DNA from: Desulfobulbaceae bacterium
Lineage (GTDB): Bacteria > Desulfobacterota > Desulfobulbia > Desulfobulbales > Desulfurivibrionaceae
Direction: 5' to 3'
Length of the DNA: 42,323 nt
NCBI GenBank assembly: GCA_003517965.1
Contig: DOZO01000047.1
Span: 1 to 42,323, forward strand
Within the stretch, counting starts at the first letter, position 1; every line of letters starts with the position of its first letter. The notes under the pieces were generated by a model. That model was not told where the DNA came from. It made no database searches and saw only the letters and a list, made by a program, of their open reading frames with translations. Shown piece by piece: positions 33,401 to 40,992 of the stretch. Made by a program: the position numbers and the translations under genes.

Positions 33401-34118
33401 GATCTCCGGTAGCTATTCGGTCGGCTGCCTCAACGCTCAGGCTTAAAGGCTGGGTTATGCTCCGGTTCAGGAAGAAAATGATCAGCACGGACAGGCCGAT
33501 GGCCCCCGCGCCAAGGATAAGCAAGGTAATGAACGCAGCATGCGCCGCCTCTTCAGCCGCCGTGTAGCGGATGGTATTGCGCTCTTCATTGTGATGGATA
33601 AGATCCTCTGTGTCGTTAATCCATTGTTTCACGGCAGGATAGGCTTTCGTATTCATAAAATAGATGGCCTCCTCGTGTTTGCCTGCTTCAGTCAGTTCAA
33701 TCACGTGGTCTTGCAGCGGCCGTGCGGCAGTTGCAGCAGTATCTGCCTTGCGGAACAGGTCAAGGCCCTTTGCGTCATCCTTGGTGATGAGGCGTTCGAG
33801 TGTAGTAGCGGAGGCACTGTATTCCTTCCGTATCTTCGCAAGATGGTCTTGATGTTTTTGTATGCCTCCGCTGGACTTAGGATTAATTATGTGTGTGGCT
33901 AACAGAATATTTCGGATAACAATGGCCGTATCTCTTGCTTCATCGGTCATCTGATTGGCCAGTTGGATGCGGACATTGTTGATTTTTACGATCCGTTCAA
34001 GCTCGGCGTGATTTTCCTTTGCATGACGCAGGCTAACCCCGATGATGGCAAGCATTAAAATAAGCACCATGGTGAAGCCAAGGGCCAAACGGAATCCGAC
34101 TTTCATATCTTTAAACAT
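30495..34118 (-). CDS. MCP-like hybrid histidine kinase with GAF and three receivers
   Basis: The 1207-residue protein starts like a methyl-accepting chemotaxis protein: membrane helix 12-32, a four-helix-bundle periplasmic domain, a second helix at about 190-212, then HAMP. A GAF domain (about 290-425) and a long coiled coil (about 430-535) with repeated 'EELRTTNEELEAQ'/'EELQVTNEELEEK' segments follow, then HisKA with His541 ('NMSHELRTPLNSLLLLAQSL'), HATPase_c ('GTGLGLSISRELVRFLGGEI') and three tandem receivers from about 820, 940 and 1080 to the end ('ILDIRLPGMDG', 'VLDLGLPDMDG', 'LIDIMMPVMDG'). A GGAGAGGAG ribosome site lies upstream. Together with CheR and CheB directly downstream this suggests a kinase tuned by methylation-like adaptation. 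Confidence 0.93.
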   Translation of the reverse strand: MFKDMKVGFRLALGFTMVLILMLAIIGVSLRHAKENHAELERIVKINNVRIQLANQMTDEARDTAIVIRNILLATHIINPKSSGGIQKHQDHLAKIRKEYSASATTLERLITKDDAKGLDLFRKADTAATAARPLQDHVIELTEAGKHEEAIYFMNTKAYPAVKQWINDTEDLIHHNEERNTIRYTAAEEAAHAAFITLLILGAGAIGLSVLIIFFLNRSITQPLSLSVEAADRIATGDLATDIHIPEARRDEIGILIQSLNKMVAALRENRDLLQRQDWLKTGIARLNEVMSGDPDITSLAAKVISEIATYLDAQAGVIYVAQEGSNGTLVLMGSYAYTKRKNLSNVFKPGEGTVGQAALEKKQILIQNVPEDYFKITSGLGERLPRFICVTPFIYENKVKGVIEVGSLDEMTDQQMAYLNQAMPALALAIESAEGRTRLANSLQESQALTEELQAQQEELRTTNEELEAQTSALQSSEEKLRIQQEELQVTNEELEEKNELLDRQKRDVEKARKDLEEQAKDLALASKYKSEFLANMSHELRTPLNSLLLLAQSLSENKVGNLSEEQVESARIIYGSGSDLLSLINEILDLSKIEAGRMDLQLGSVRINDLADSMRSSFGHMAEDKGLNLEITVQEDIPSEITSDRKRIEQVIKNLIANAIKFTDAGNIAVTFARPSPNTKLSRSNLPASECLAVAVKDSGIGISPENHKKIFEAFQQVDGGTARKFGGTGLGLSISRELVRFLGGEIQVESELGKGSTFTLYLPVSLSSGRKTAPDHTATVTVAKANQNPGHDATRLGASALQIKDDRDTLHQEDRAILVIEDDPNFALILYRKCHDKGLKCLAAPTGEEGLELAAKYQPAAIILDIRLPGMDGWAVLSALKENTNTRHIPVHIISIEADPGKAFRMGAIGSATKPLNQDDLEEAFHQLEQITSGRPKRMLLVEDNPVSRSITVKLIGDGENVKIDAVDTGKKAQEALRSAEYDCVVLDLGLPDMDGLEMLETLKHEGVKLPPVIVYTGRDLSSEEEMALREHSASIIVKDVRSQERLLDEVSLFLHRVVNEMPTKQRKIILDLHDTDALLRDKKVLIVDDDMRTTFAMSRFLTERGMKTLKAENGDKALRLLEEHPDVDIVLIDIMMPVMDGYEAMKRIRNQEKFRKLPMIALTAKAMPEDRQKCLTAGANDYLPKPVNQDRLVSMMRVWLYR

Positions 34119-34244
34119 GGTAGTTTACTCCTCTCCTGTTCTCATCTTAGCCTGGTTACACCGACAACCTAAAGTATATATGATATAGGAAATTTTTCGA
34201 AAAAAGCAAAAAAATGCAAAAAAAAGGGGCGAATGCGTGGGATA
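34119..34244. promoter_or_regulatory. Divergent control region, A-rich
   Basis: It lies between the minus-strand sensory operon and the plus-strand lipid-transport operon. The A-rich stretch at 34187-34226 and TATATCAT/TATACT sequences read on the minus strand are candidate promoter elements for the kinase operon. No exact boxes can be assigned. Confidence 0.35.
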
Positions 34245-34368
34245 CAAGGGGCAATTCTTAGGTTGCGTTTTGAGGTTGTCGGGGAAGAGCGGGTGGGTAA
34301 AGGCAGCTACCGGAAATCTCTATGTTTTTTGGTTGACAGCGCAGAGCCGATTCTTCATGATGGTGGAA
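34245..34368 (+). repeat. 124-bp intergenic repeat, copy 2, likely promoter of the Mla operon
   Basis: Homologous to 25013-25136 (shared blocks listed there). TTGACA at 34333-34338 and CATGAT at 34356-34361 are 17 nt apart, and lie about 78 bp upstream of the permease GTG start. The spacer differs by one base from copy 1, and no common reading frame is kept across it, so the repeat is regulatory or structural rather than coding. Confidence 0.65.
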
Positions 34369-34438
34369 GGACTATGTTGCACAGCGCAGGTTGCGCTGAC
34401 TGTTGCTGAATACAACTTAAGATCGTAACGGTGCGGAT

Positions 34439-35587
34439 GTGGATTCTATTCGACCTCATAGCGGCGACGATAAGCAATGGCAGTTTTCTGCCCGCCGCAT
34501 CGGTGACGATCTGCTCGAAATATCGTGCGCCGGACGCTGGTGCCTGGATCAGGATTTGCCTGTTGCCGGGTTGATTCTGGCCGGGCAGGGCGATAGTCTA
34601 TATCGTCTTTCTTTCAATACCGCGCAGCTCTCCGCCTGGGATAGCGCATTCCTTGTTTTTCTTCGGGAATTGTTTGTGATTTGTAAAGAACGCGGGATCA
34701 GTGTCGACCAGACTGGTTTACCTAAGGGGGTTTGTCATCTGCTGGCCATGGCTGCCGAAGTTTCCGGGCCCATCCGACGGCGCAGGAGCAGATGGGGCCT
34801 GTGTCGCCGGATGGGCATGGAAATCATTAAATATTTGCATGGCGCTCCCAAAATGCTCTGTTTCCTGGGCGAAATTACCGTTTCCTTTGGGCGGCTGCTA
34901 ACTGGTCGGGCAAGATTTCGTTTAAGAGATCTTTGGTGGGAGATCGAAGAAGTTGGACCTCGGGCCGTGATCATCGTTTCGGTGATCAGCTTTCTTGTAG
35001 GTCTGATCCTTGCATACCTGGGGGCGGATCAGTTGCGCCAGGTCGGAGCCCAGATCTTCATTGCTGATCTGGTTGCCATCGGCATGGTGCGCGAGATCGG
35101 CGCTTTGATGACCGGGATTATCATTGCCGGGCGCACCGGAGCTTCTTTTGCCGCTCAGCTTGGCGCCATGCAGGTCAATGAGGAGATCGATGCCTTCAGA
35201 ACCATGGGTATCTCGCCGATTGATTTTCTGGTCTTGCCCCGGATGCTGGCCTTAATGCTGATGGTGCCGCTTCTCACCCTGTACGCAGGCTTTATCGGGA
35301 TGCTGGCCGGGATGCTGGTTTCGGTCACGATTTTTGACGTCGGCATGTTCGAATACTATACTGAAACAGTACGGGCTTTGGAGCTTAAGCATTTCATGGT
35401 AGGGCTTTTGAAGGGTAGCGTTTATGGGGCTATGGTCGCCTATGCCGGTTGCCTGCGCGGGATGCAGTGCGGCAGAAGCGCTGAATCGGTGGGTGAGGCG
35501 GCAACCTCGGCAGTGGTTACCGGCATTCTGCTGATCACCATCACGGCTTCGATTATGACCATTATCTTTTATCAGTTGGGGATCTGA
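34439..35587 (+). CDS. mlaE: MlaE-type lipid transport permease with N-terminal STAS-like domain
   Basis: The 382-residue protein has an N-terminal region (1-115) that looks like a STAS/MlaB domain ('LEISCAGRWCLDQDLPVAGL', 'LSFNTAQLSAWDSAFLVFLRELFVICKERGI') fused to an MlaE permease ('GPRAVIIVSVISFLVGLILAY', 'IVREIGALMTGIIIAGRTGASFAAQLG'-like segment, 'QVNEEIDAFRTMGISPIDFLVLPR'). It would form the inner-membrane channel of an MCE transporter that moves phospholipids between inner and outer membrane. The start is GTG. It is followed 3 bp later by the ATPase gene. In E. coli MlaB is separate; here it seems built in. Confidence 0.92.
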   Translation: MDSIRPHSGDDKQWQFSARRIGDDLLEISCAGRWCLDQDLPVAGLILAGQGDSLYRLSFNTAQLSAWDSAFLVFLRELFVICKERGISVDQTGLPKGVCHLLAMAAEVSGPIRRRRSRWGLCRRMGMEIIKYLHGAPKMLCFLGEITVSFGRLLTGRARFRLRDLWWEIEEVGPRAVIIVSVISFLVGLILAYLGADQLRQVGAQIFIADLVAIGMVREIGALMTGIIIAGRTGASFAAQLGAMQVNEEIDAFRTMGISPIDFLVLPRMLALMLMVPLLTLYAGFIGMLAGMLVSVTIFDVGMFEYYTETVRALELKHFMVGLLKGSVYGAMVAYAGCLRGMQCGRSAESVGEAATSAVVTGILLITITASIMTIIFYQLGI

Positions 35588-35590
35588 GTC

Positions 35591-36340
35591 ATGAACGCAG
35601 TGCCACACATGGAGATCCGTGATTTGACTATGGCGTTTGGCGAGTTCGTAGTCCAACGTGATCTCAATTTCGTGATCAACAAGGGGGATATTTTTGTGAT
35701 CATGGGTGGAAGCGGTTGCGGCAAGACTACCGTAATGCGGGCTATGATCGGTTTGCAAGCTCCGGCCAAAGGCGCTGTTTTATATGATGGTGAAGATTTC
35801 TGGAGTCTGGGGATGGAACGGCAGGAGCAACTCAAGCGGCGGCTTGGAGTAATGTTTCAGGGCGGGGCACTTTGGAGTTCGATGACCCTGGCAGAAAATA
35901 TCGCCTTGCCGCTTAAAGAATATACCGCGCTTTCTCCGCAGCGCATTGCCGGGATAGTTTCCTTCAAGCTGGCTTTGGTGGGGTTATCCGGTTTTGAAAA
36001 CTATTATCCATCCGAGCTGAGTGGCGGCATGAAGAAGCGGGCTGGATTGGCGCGTGCCATGACGCTTGACCCTGATATTCTGGTGATTGACGAGCCATCG
36101 TCCGGGCTTGATCCGCTTACGGTCCGTCATCTTGATGATTTGATTCTCGAATTGCGCGATAGCCTGAATACGACTATCGTAGTTATAACTCATGAACTGG
36201 CAAGTATTCTCGATATAGGTACCAATTCGGTTTTTTTGGATGTTGAAACCCGTACTATGATCAACACCGGCAATCCCAGAGAGGCGGTTGTCTCTGGAGA
36301 TCCCAAGGTGCGTCATTTTCTTACCAGAGGGGTGGTATGA
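35591..36340 (+). CDS. mlaF: MlaF-type ABC transporter ATPase
   Basis: The 249-residue ATPase has Walker A 'GGSGCGKTTVMRAM', Q-loop in 'LGVMFQGGALWSSMTLAENIALPL', signature 'ELSGGMKKRAGLARAM', Walker B 'ILVIDEPSSGLDP' and H-loop 'VVITHEL'. The MFQGGALWSSM stretch is characteristic of the MlaF/MCE-associated group. It powers the permease encoded 3 bp upstream. The gap to the MCE gene is 34 bp. Confidence 0.95.
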   Translation: MNAVPHMEIRDLTMAFGEFVVQRDLNFVINKGDIFVIMGGSGCGKTTVMRAMIGLQAPAKGAVLYDGEDFWSLGMERQEQLKRRLGVMFQGGALWSSMTLAENIALPLKEYTALSPQRIAGIVSFKLALVGLSGFENYYPSELSGGMKKRAGLARAMTLDPDILVIDEPSSGLDPLTVRHLDDLILELRDSLNTTIVVITHELASILDIGTNSVFLDVETRTMINTGNPREAVVSGDPKVRHFLTRGVV

Positions 36341-36374
36341 ATAGCTTGAGGGAAAATTTGGCAGGTAACTGTAT

Positions 36375-37373
36375 ATGAGCAGACAGGCTAATCCTACGCT
36401 TATTGGCGCGTTTGTTCTTGGTGCCGTTATCCTTGGGGTTACGGTTATTCTGCTCCTGGCTGGGGGGCAGTGGTTTCAGGAACGACGCCAGCATGTTCTG
36501 TATTTTGAAGGCTCGGTACAGGGCCTGCAAGTAGGGTCTCCGGTGGTTTTTCTTGGTGTCAAGGTTGGCACGGTCAAGCAGATCAAGCTTGGGATTGATG
36601 CCGAAACCCGCCGGTTTATGGTGCCGGTCATTATTGAAGTTGAGCCAAATGCGGTTGAGTCCCGCCGTGGCGAACAGATCGATCTGCGAGAGCGCTCCGC
36701 CGTTAGGCTTCTGGTGGCGCGGGGGTTGCGCGCCCGGCTCAAGATGCAGAGCCTGCTTACTGGTCAGTTGTATATTGATCTGGATTTTTATCCTGATAAA
36801 CCGGCCAAATTTGTTGCTATAGACTCGGAGGTGAGTGAGATTCCCACCATCCTGACGGCGGTGGAAGAGCTTACCTCTAAGCTGGAGGGGTTTCCCATGG
36901 ATGCCTTTCTTGCCGATCTTGTTGGTATCAGTCGTTCGCTTAATAAACTCCTTTCTTCTGATAGCACGGGAAAGATTCCAGGGCGGCTTTCGACGACACT
37001 TGCGCACCTGGAATCCTTGAGTGCCAAGTTCGACCGTGATGGTGGCCCTATACTTGATGAGGCAAGGGGAAATCTGGTCGAGATGCGCAAGGCTCTTGAA
37101 GCGGTACAGATCGCGATGGCCAAGATCGGCGGGGTGGCTGAGGCCGGTTCTCCCATGGTTGCCAGTCTGGGCAAGGCCAGCGAAGAACTGGCCAAGACGG
37201 CGCAGTCCTTGCAAAGTCTGGCTGGAGAAGAATCCCCCACGGTGCGGCAGCTTAATACGGCGCTTAAGGAAATCAGTCGCGCGGCCCGTGTCCTGCGGCT
37301 TTTGGCGGAAACCCTGGAGCAGCAACCAGAGGCTGTTTTGCAGGGAAAACGTCGTGAAGAGGGAAGAGAATGA
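36375..37373 (+). CDS. mlaD: MlaD/MCE domain protein
   Basis: The 332-residue protein has an N-terminal membrane anchor ('PTLIGAFVLGAVILGVTVILLL', residues 7-28), an MCE domain at about 38-120 ('YFEGSVQGLQVGSPVVFLGVKVGTVKQI', 'GLRARLKMQSLLTGQLYIDLDF') and a long helical C-terminal part (150-310) that could form a bridge or coiled coil. It is the lipid-binding hexamer-forming subunit of the transporter. It is longer than E. coli MlaD (183 residues), resembling PqiB/Ttg2C-like forms. Its stop overlaps the next ATG by 4 bp. Confidence 0.92.
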   Translation: MSRQANPTLIGAFVLGAVILGVTVILLLAGGQWFQERRQHVLYFEGSVQGLQVGSPVVFLGVKVGTVKQIKLGIDAETRRFMVPVIIEVEPNAVESRRGEQIDLRERSAVRLLVARGLRARLKMQSLLTGQLYIDLDFYPDKPAKFVAIDSEVSEIPTILTAVEELTSKLEGFPMDAFLADLVGISRSLNKLLSSDSTGKIPGRLSTTLAHLESLSAKFDRDGGPILDEARGNLVEMRKALEAVQIAMAKIGGVAEAGSPMVASLGKASEELAKTAQSLQSLAGEESPTVRQLNTALKEISRAARVLRLLAETLEQQPEAVLQGKRREEGRE

Positions 37374-38017
37374 AAGACAGGTTATGCGCACGGATGGCAG
37401 GTACTTTGGGGGTGATTTTGCTTTGCGGCCTGTTGTTGGCAGGTTGTGCCCGCACGGCCCCGGTCAGCTATTACCAGATGGCGGCTTTGGAAACCGGGCG
37501 AAAAGCCCCTGTTACTGCCGAGGGGGGCAGGATGGTGATCGGTATCGGCCCGGTGAAACTGCCGGAATATCTGGATCGGCCTCAGATTATAACCCGTCTG
37601 ACTGCCAACCGGTTGCAATTGTCCGACAGCTACCGCTGGGCCGAGCCGCTCAGCGAAAATATTCCCAGAGTGCTGGGGGAAAACCTCTCGGCGCTGCTGG
37701 GTACCGACCACATTTTACAACACCCCTGGCCATCTTCCCGAACCATTGATTGCCAGCTCATAGTCGAGGTGCTTCATTTTGAGAACGAGAGTGACGGGGC
37801 AGCCAGGTTGGTTGTTCGCTGGTCGCTCAAGGGTCGGGACGGTGGGATTGTCCTCTCGGAAAGACGGAGCAGTTATCGGATTCCCGCGACCGCCCATGAT
37901 CAGGAAGGACTGGTTGCTGCCCTGAACGAGGCCCTTGGGAGTTTCTGTCGGGAGATTGCCCAGGAATTAACGTCGTTTCCGAAAACAACTGGAAGCAGTG
38001 TTAGGCTTGTCCGCTGA
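37370..38017 (+). CDS. PqiC/ABC_trans_aux lipoprotein
   Basis: The 215-residue protein has a signal peptide with lipobox LLAGC (Cys about 26) and the PqiC/YmbA fold: 'SYYQMAAL', 'VIGIGPVKLPEYLDRPQIITRLTANRLQLSDSYRWAEPL' and 'RTIDCQLIVEVLHFENE'. Such outer-membrane lipoproteins assist MCE transporters, as in PqiABC. Together with the upstream three genes it gives a complete four-gene operon; no MlaC or MlaA is present. Its 3' end overlaps the convergent DUF6178 gene by 17 bp. Confidence 0.9.
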   Translation: MKDRLCARMAGTLGVILLCGLLLAGCARTAPVSYYQMAALETGRKAPVTAEGGRMVIGIGPVKLPEYLDRPQIITRLTANRLQLSDSYRWAEPLSENIPRVLGENLSALLGTDHILQHPWPSSRTIDCQLIVEVLHFENESDGAARLVVRWSLKGRDGGIVLSERRSSYRIPATAHDQEGLVAALNEALGSFCREIAQELTSFPKTTGSSVRLVR

Positions 38018-39341
38018 AATGGTCGACAAGACGTTTCAGTCTGGCTTGTGACGCTTCGATCTCGCTAAGGCTGCTAAAGGCCAGGACGGTCTCGGCGTTG
38101 CCCGGATCAAAGCCGCCGCGCAGGGGCTGACGGCTCAGCAGGGCGGCGACAAAGGCACGTTCCAGTCGATCTGCAGGTTCATCCGATTGTTCGGTATCGG
38201 CCAGATTGTACCAGTTGGCCAGGCGGGGTTCTGCCAAGGCTTGTCGCACCTCATTTTGCAAAACCGTGGTCGCGGCATAGCCGTGTCGGAACAGATCGGT
38301 CATAGGCCAGATCTCCAGCAACTCGGCCGCTTTGACTGCGGCTTTAGCCTCGTCCGGCGGGCAGGGAGGTTCCTGCTTGGTTAGCGCCTCCAGCCCAAGG
38401 GAGATGGTATCCCGCACCCGGATAACAATGGCGGTGATATGTTCGATATCTTGTGGTTTTTCCCCGTAGGCCATGATGGCGCTGTTGATGGTCCAGATCA
38501 GTTCCTGCTCTAAGCGGGCCAGGCTGTTGGGAGTAGTAACCAGAGATAGAGCCCGCTGCAACAGGGTGACCTCGAGCAAGGGAGCGGCATAGACCGAGGG
38601 TAAGCGGGTGACCGCGCTGTCTATCGGATCCTGGGGGCGGGGTAATGGCTGATGGCTGGGCGGTCGGGAAAAGAGCGCGCTTGCCTCAGCCGGCGTAGCA
38701 AAGCCCAGATCCTGCATGCGGCCACTGCGAAAGCGCAGGGCTTCTTCCTCAATCTGGGTGGGCAGATCCACGCGGATCTCGCTAAGCAGGCGGTGCGTTG
38801 CGCCTGGGTCGTATTGGTAAAGGGCATCCAGCAGGGTAAAGGGATGGACCTTAAGTGGCAGATCCGGATTTTTCAGTTCCAGAAGATAGAAGCCGTCCGG
38901 GGTCATGGCCCGGGCCGTATCCCGCTCCTCGTCTTCAGCCGGAACTTGATCAGTATCCGGATCATAGACCGTGATGGTCTGGGTCAGGAAAAGAAGCTGG
39001 AGCACATAATCCAACGAGAGAAAGGTCTGGGCCAGGGTTTCTGGGTCGAGGGAGGCAAAGGGTATCAGCCATTCATCAAGACTTTCAACGGAGAAATCGT
39101 AGCGGTTCCAGCAATCAAGATCGAGACAGGCCTGCAACTGTTCATGGCTAAGCTCCCGGAGGATAGGCAGGGCCTGGTCAAGACCCATCTCCCGAACAAG
39201 GTAGTAAGCTTCAAGGGGCTCTAAGGCCGCGACTTCCTCGGCCAGGTTGGTTGCGGCCAGCAGTCTCTCGCCCCGGCGGCTCAGAGAGCGGGCCAGATCG
39301 GCGCGGAAAGGGGTCAATTCGATGATTTTGGTTTCGTTCAT
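38001..39341 (-). CDS. DUF6178 family protein
   Basis: The 446-residue soluble, largely helical protein matches DUF6178, a family known mostly from delta-type bacteria. Seen features are 'ATNLAEEVAALEPLEAYYLVREMGLDQALPILRELSHEQLQACLDLDCW' as consecutive short stretches, then an Asp/Glu-rich middle ('DPDTDQVPAEDEE') and no membrane segments. The function is unknown. The gene is alone, convergent with the lipid operon and followed upstream by a gap to tRNA-Cys. Confidence 0.8.
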   Translation of the reverse strand: MNETKIIELTPFRADLARSLSRRGERLLAATNLAEEVAALEPLEAYYLVREMGLDQALPILRELSHEQLQACLDLDCWNRYDFSVESLDEWLIPFASLDPETLAQTFLSLDYVLQLLFLTQTITVYDPDTDQVPAEDEERDTARAMTPDGFYLLELKNPDLPLKVHPFTLLDALYQYDPGATHRLLSEIRVDLPTQIEEEALRFRSGRMQDLGFATPAEASALFSRPPSHQPLPRPQDPIDSAVTRLPSVYAAPLLEVTLLQRALSLVTTPNSLARLEQELIWTINSAIMAYGEKPQDIEHITAIVIRVRDTISLGLEALTKQEPPCPPDEAKAAVKAAELLEIWPMTDLFRHGYAATTVLQNEVRQALAEPRLANWYNLADTEQSDEPADRLERAFVAALLSRQPLRGGFDPGNAETVLAFSSLSEIEASQARLKRLVDHFSGQA

Positions 39342-39452
39342 TTTTCGGGTTTCCGTTAAGGGTACTTTGTAAGGCGTAATTTAAGGATGGTTATCATACT
39401 GCAATAACGGCCAAGCTAACATTTTATTTCATTTTATTAGTCTTTGCATAAA

Positions 39453-39488
39453 AAAAGGGTCAGCCGCATAACAGAGGCTGACCCTTAC
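39453..39488 (-). terminator. Terminator after tRNA-Cys
   Basis: AAGGGTCAGCC (39455-39465) and GGCTGACCCTT (39476-39486) form an 11-bp stem. On the minus strand it is followed by a T run, so it ends the tRNA-Cys transcript. Confidence 0.85.
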
Positions 39489-39498
39489 TGATTTTTAC

Positions 39499-39573
39499 TG
39501 GAGGCGGCGAGCGGATTTGAACCGCTGAATAATGGTTTTGCAGACCACTGCCTTACCACTTGGCTACGCCGCC
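39499..39573 (-). tRNA. tRNA-Cys (GCA)
   Basis: Complete 75-nt cloverleaf with encoded CCA. The acceptor stem pairs GGCGGCG with CGCCGCC; the anticodon loop CTGCAAA is closed by TGGT/ACCA and reads GCA; the T-arm has GGTTCAAATCC. Confidence 0.95.
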
Positions 39574-39630
39574 TTTTTAATGGCGGCAATCTTAAACGCA
39601 GATTGTTTTTTTGACAAGGGGAAATATACA

Positions 39631-39690
39631 GCTGAGTTGAGCAGCTTGCCTGCTCAAACGAAACTTATACCCTCTGGGTGCAAAGGAGAA
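39631..39690 (+). repeat. Palindromic repeat R1, copy 2
   Basis: TTGAGCAG-CTTGC-CTGCTCAA hairpin with ACGAAACTTATACCC and GGGTGCAAA. It is nearly identical to 10511-10568. It lies 14 bp beyond the queE stop codon, in the gap to tRNA-Cys. Confidence 0.75.
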
Positions 39691-39703
39691 ATATACCTGT
39701 CCT

Positions 39704-40360
39704 TCATATCCCCCGCTTCATCCCCGGCCAGAGCAGGGTGTGCAACTGGAGCTGTAGGCGGGCTGGGAGGGCATCGGCCAGGAGCCATTGGGCCAGCAGG
39801 GCTGGCTGGAGACGGCCGATTACCGGAGCAAGGATCACTTTCGCTCTTTCGGCCAGGTGATGTTCTGCCATCATTGCCTTGGCCCAATCGTAGTCGGCAG
39901 CAGAGCTGAGCACAAACTTGATTTCGTCGTGAGGCGTGAGCAGGGCAAGGTTGGCAAGGTGCATCTTCTCGTGCATGCCGCTGTCCGGGCATTTTAAATC
40001 GACGATCTTTACTACCTTTTGCGGCACCCGCTCAAGGCCTATGCTGCCGTTGGTTTCCAGCAACACGGTACGGCCCGCTGCCATCAGAGCCTCCATAAGT
40101 GGATAGACCCCTTCTTGCAGCAGTGGCTCGCCGCCGGTGATCTCGATTATGGCCTTGGGGTATCGCGTCGCCTCGTTCAGCAGAGTACTGAGCGGGATTA
40201 AGCTGGCTGGTTCTTCGTAAGTGTATTTGGCGTCGCAGTAGGAACAGCGCAGGTTGCACCCTGCAAGTCTGAAGAAAAGGCAGGGGTAGCCTACAAAGGA
40301 AGATTCCCCCTGGATGCTGTAAAAAATCTCGGAAAGCTCAAGGTTGGGCTCATCCTTCAC
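39704..40360 (-). CDS. queE: 7-carboxy-7-deazaguanine synthase QueE
   Basis: The 218-residue radical SAM enzyme converts 6-carboxytetrahydropterin to 7-carboxy-7-deazaguanine in queuosine synthesis. The Fe-S motif CxxxCxxC is at Cys35, Cys39 and Cys42 ('AGCNLRCSYCDAKYT'), preceded by 'SEIFYSIQGESSFVGYPCLFFR'; 'EITGGEPLLQEGVYPL' and 'LKCPDSGM' are also conserved. It overlaps queD by 11 bp, so both are made from one transcript. The QueC step is not in the window. Confidence 0.95.
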   Translation of the reverse strand: MKDEPNLELSEIFYSIQGESSFVGYPCLFFRLAGCNLRCSYCDAKYTYEEPASLIPLSTLLNEATRYPKAIIEITGGEPLLQEGVYPLMEALMAAGRTVLLETNGSIGLERVPQKVVKIVDLKCPDSGMHEKMHLANLALLTPHDEIKFVLSSAADYDWAKAMMAEHHLAERAKVILAPVIGRLQPALLAQWLLADALPARLQLQLHTLLWPGMKRGI

Positions 40361-40721
40361 GGTAGGTCACGCAGCAGTTATCCGTTTCGCAGACCGTGAC
40401 GCTGTAAGGCCGGTAACGCTCGCTGGTCAGTGATTCCCGGAGACGTTCGAAGATATAGGCGGCGATGTTTTCGGATGAGGGGTTCTTGGTGGCAAAAGCA
40501 GGAAGTTCGTTGAGGTCGCGATGATCCAGCTCTTCCATGATCACGTTCACCTCTTTTTTAAGGTTCTTGAAGTCGATCCCCATGCCCAGTTCGTCAAGCT
40601 CGGTGGCGCGCACCGTCACCTCAACTTTCCAGTTGTGGCCGTGCGGCCTTTCGCAGTTGCCGGGATAGTCGCGCAGATGATGGCCGGAGGAAAAATGGGT
40701 GCGGGTAAAGATATCGTACAT
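40350..40721 (-). CDS. queD: 6-carboxy-5,6,7,8-tetrahydropterin synthase QueD
   Basis: The 123-residue enzyme makes 6-carboxytetrahydropterin from dihydroneopterin triphosphate. Zinc ligands are in 'SSGHHLRD' and 'CERPHGHNW' (His27, His29), with catalytic Cys23, and 'MGIDFKNLKKEVN' and 'LDHRDLNEL' follow. A GAAGAGG site precedes the ATG. It is the first gene of the queD-queE unit. I see no preQ1 riboswitch upstream. Confidence 0.96.
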   Translation of the reverse strand: MYDIFTRTHFSSGHHLRDYPGNCERPHGHNWKVEVTVRATELDELGMGIDFKNLKKEVNVIMEELDHRDLNELPAFATKNPSSENIAAYIFERLRESLTSERYRPYSVTVCETDNCCVTYREG

Positions 40722-40873
40722 TGGTAAACCTCTTCAGTGTTGTAAAAGTTTGTTGGCCGGGTACAATGTTCACTTGAAAAGTGGATTTTTTTTGACTATG
40801 TAATGGTGGCGTTTTTGAAACATATCTATTTCCCCATGAGAAGTCAACCGGGTCATGAGGGCCGGGGACATTT

Positions 40874-40976
40874 AGGAGCCGTTGCGAAATAACCTGTACT
40901 ATTCTGCCTTGACTTTACGGCTCTTTATGCCGTTTTGGCAGGACTTGATGTCCAATTTTGTTTAACGGCTTGTTAA
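40874..40976 (+). ncRNA. Putative structured leader element upstream of the DUF1015 gene (copy B)
   Basis: Homologous to 4684-4793 upstream of fusA. P1 pairs AGGAGCCGT (40874-40882) with ACGGCTCTT (40917-40925): eight canonical pairs and one G-U. Two positions differ from copy A on both sides in a way that keeps pairing. The 34-nt loop contains AATAACCTGT. P2 pairs GCCGTT (40929-40934) with AACGGC (40964-40969) and encloses GGAC-TTGAT-GTCC (40941-40953). The element ends 17-24 nt before the start codon. Its class is unknown. Confidence 0.55.
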
Positions 40977-40980
40977 CAAG
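40969..40980 (+). promoter_or_regulatory. 12-bp palindrome touching the ribosome site of the DUF1015 gene
   Basis: CTTGTTAACAAG is a perfect palindrome that begins at the end of P2 and ends inside the AAGGAG ribosome site (40978-40983). It could be an operator, or join P2 in alternative folds that hide the ribosome site. Confidence 0.4.
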
Positions 40981-40992
40981 GAGACATAACCA

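Noticed and set aside
40722..40873. preQ1 riboswitch upstream of queD
   Set aside because: No matching hairpin-pseudoknot pattern or A-rich tail is visible on the minus strand before queD.
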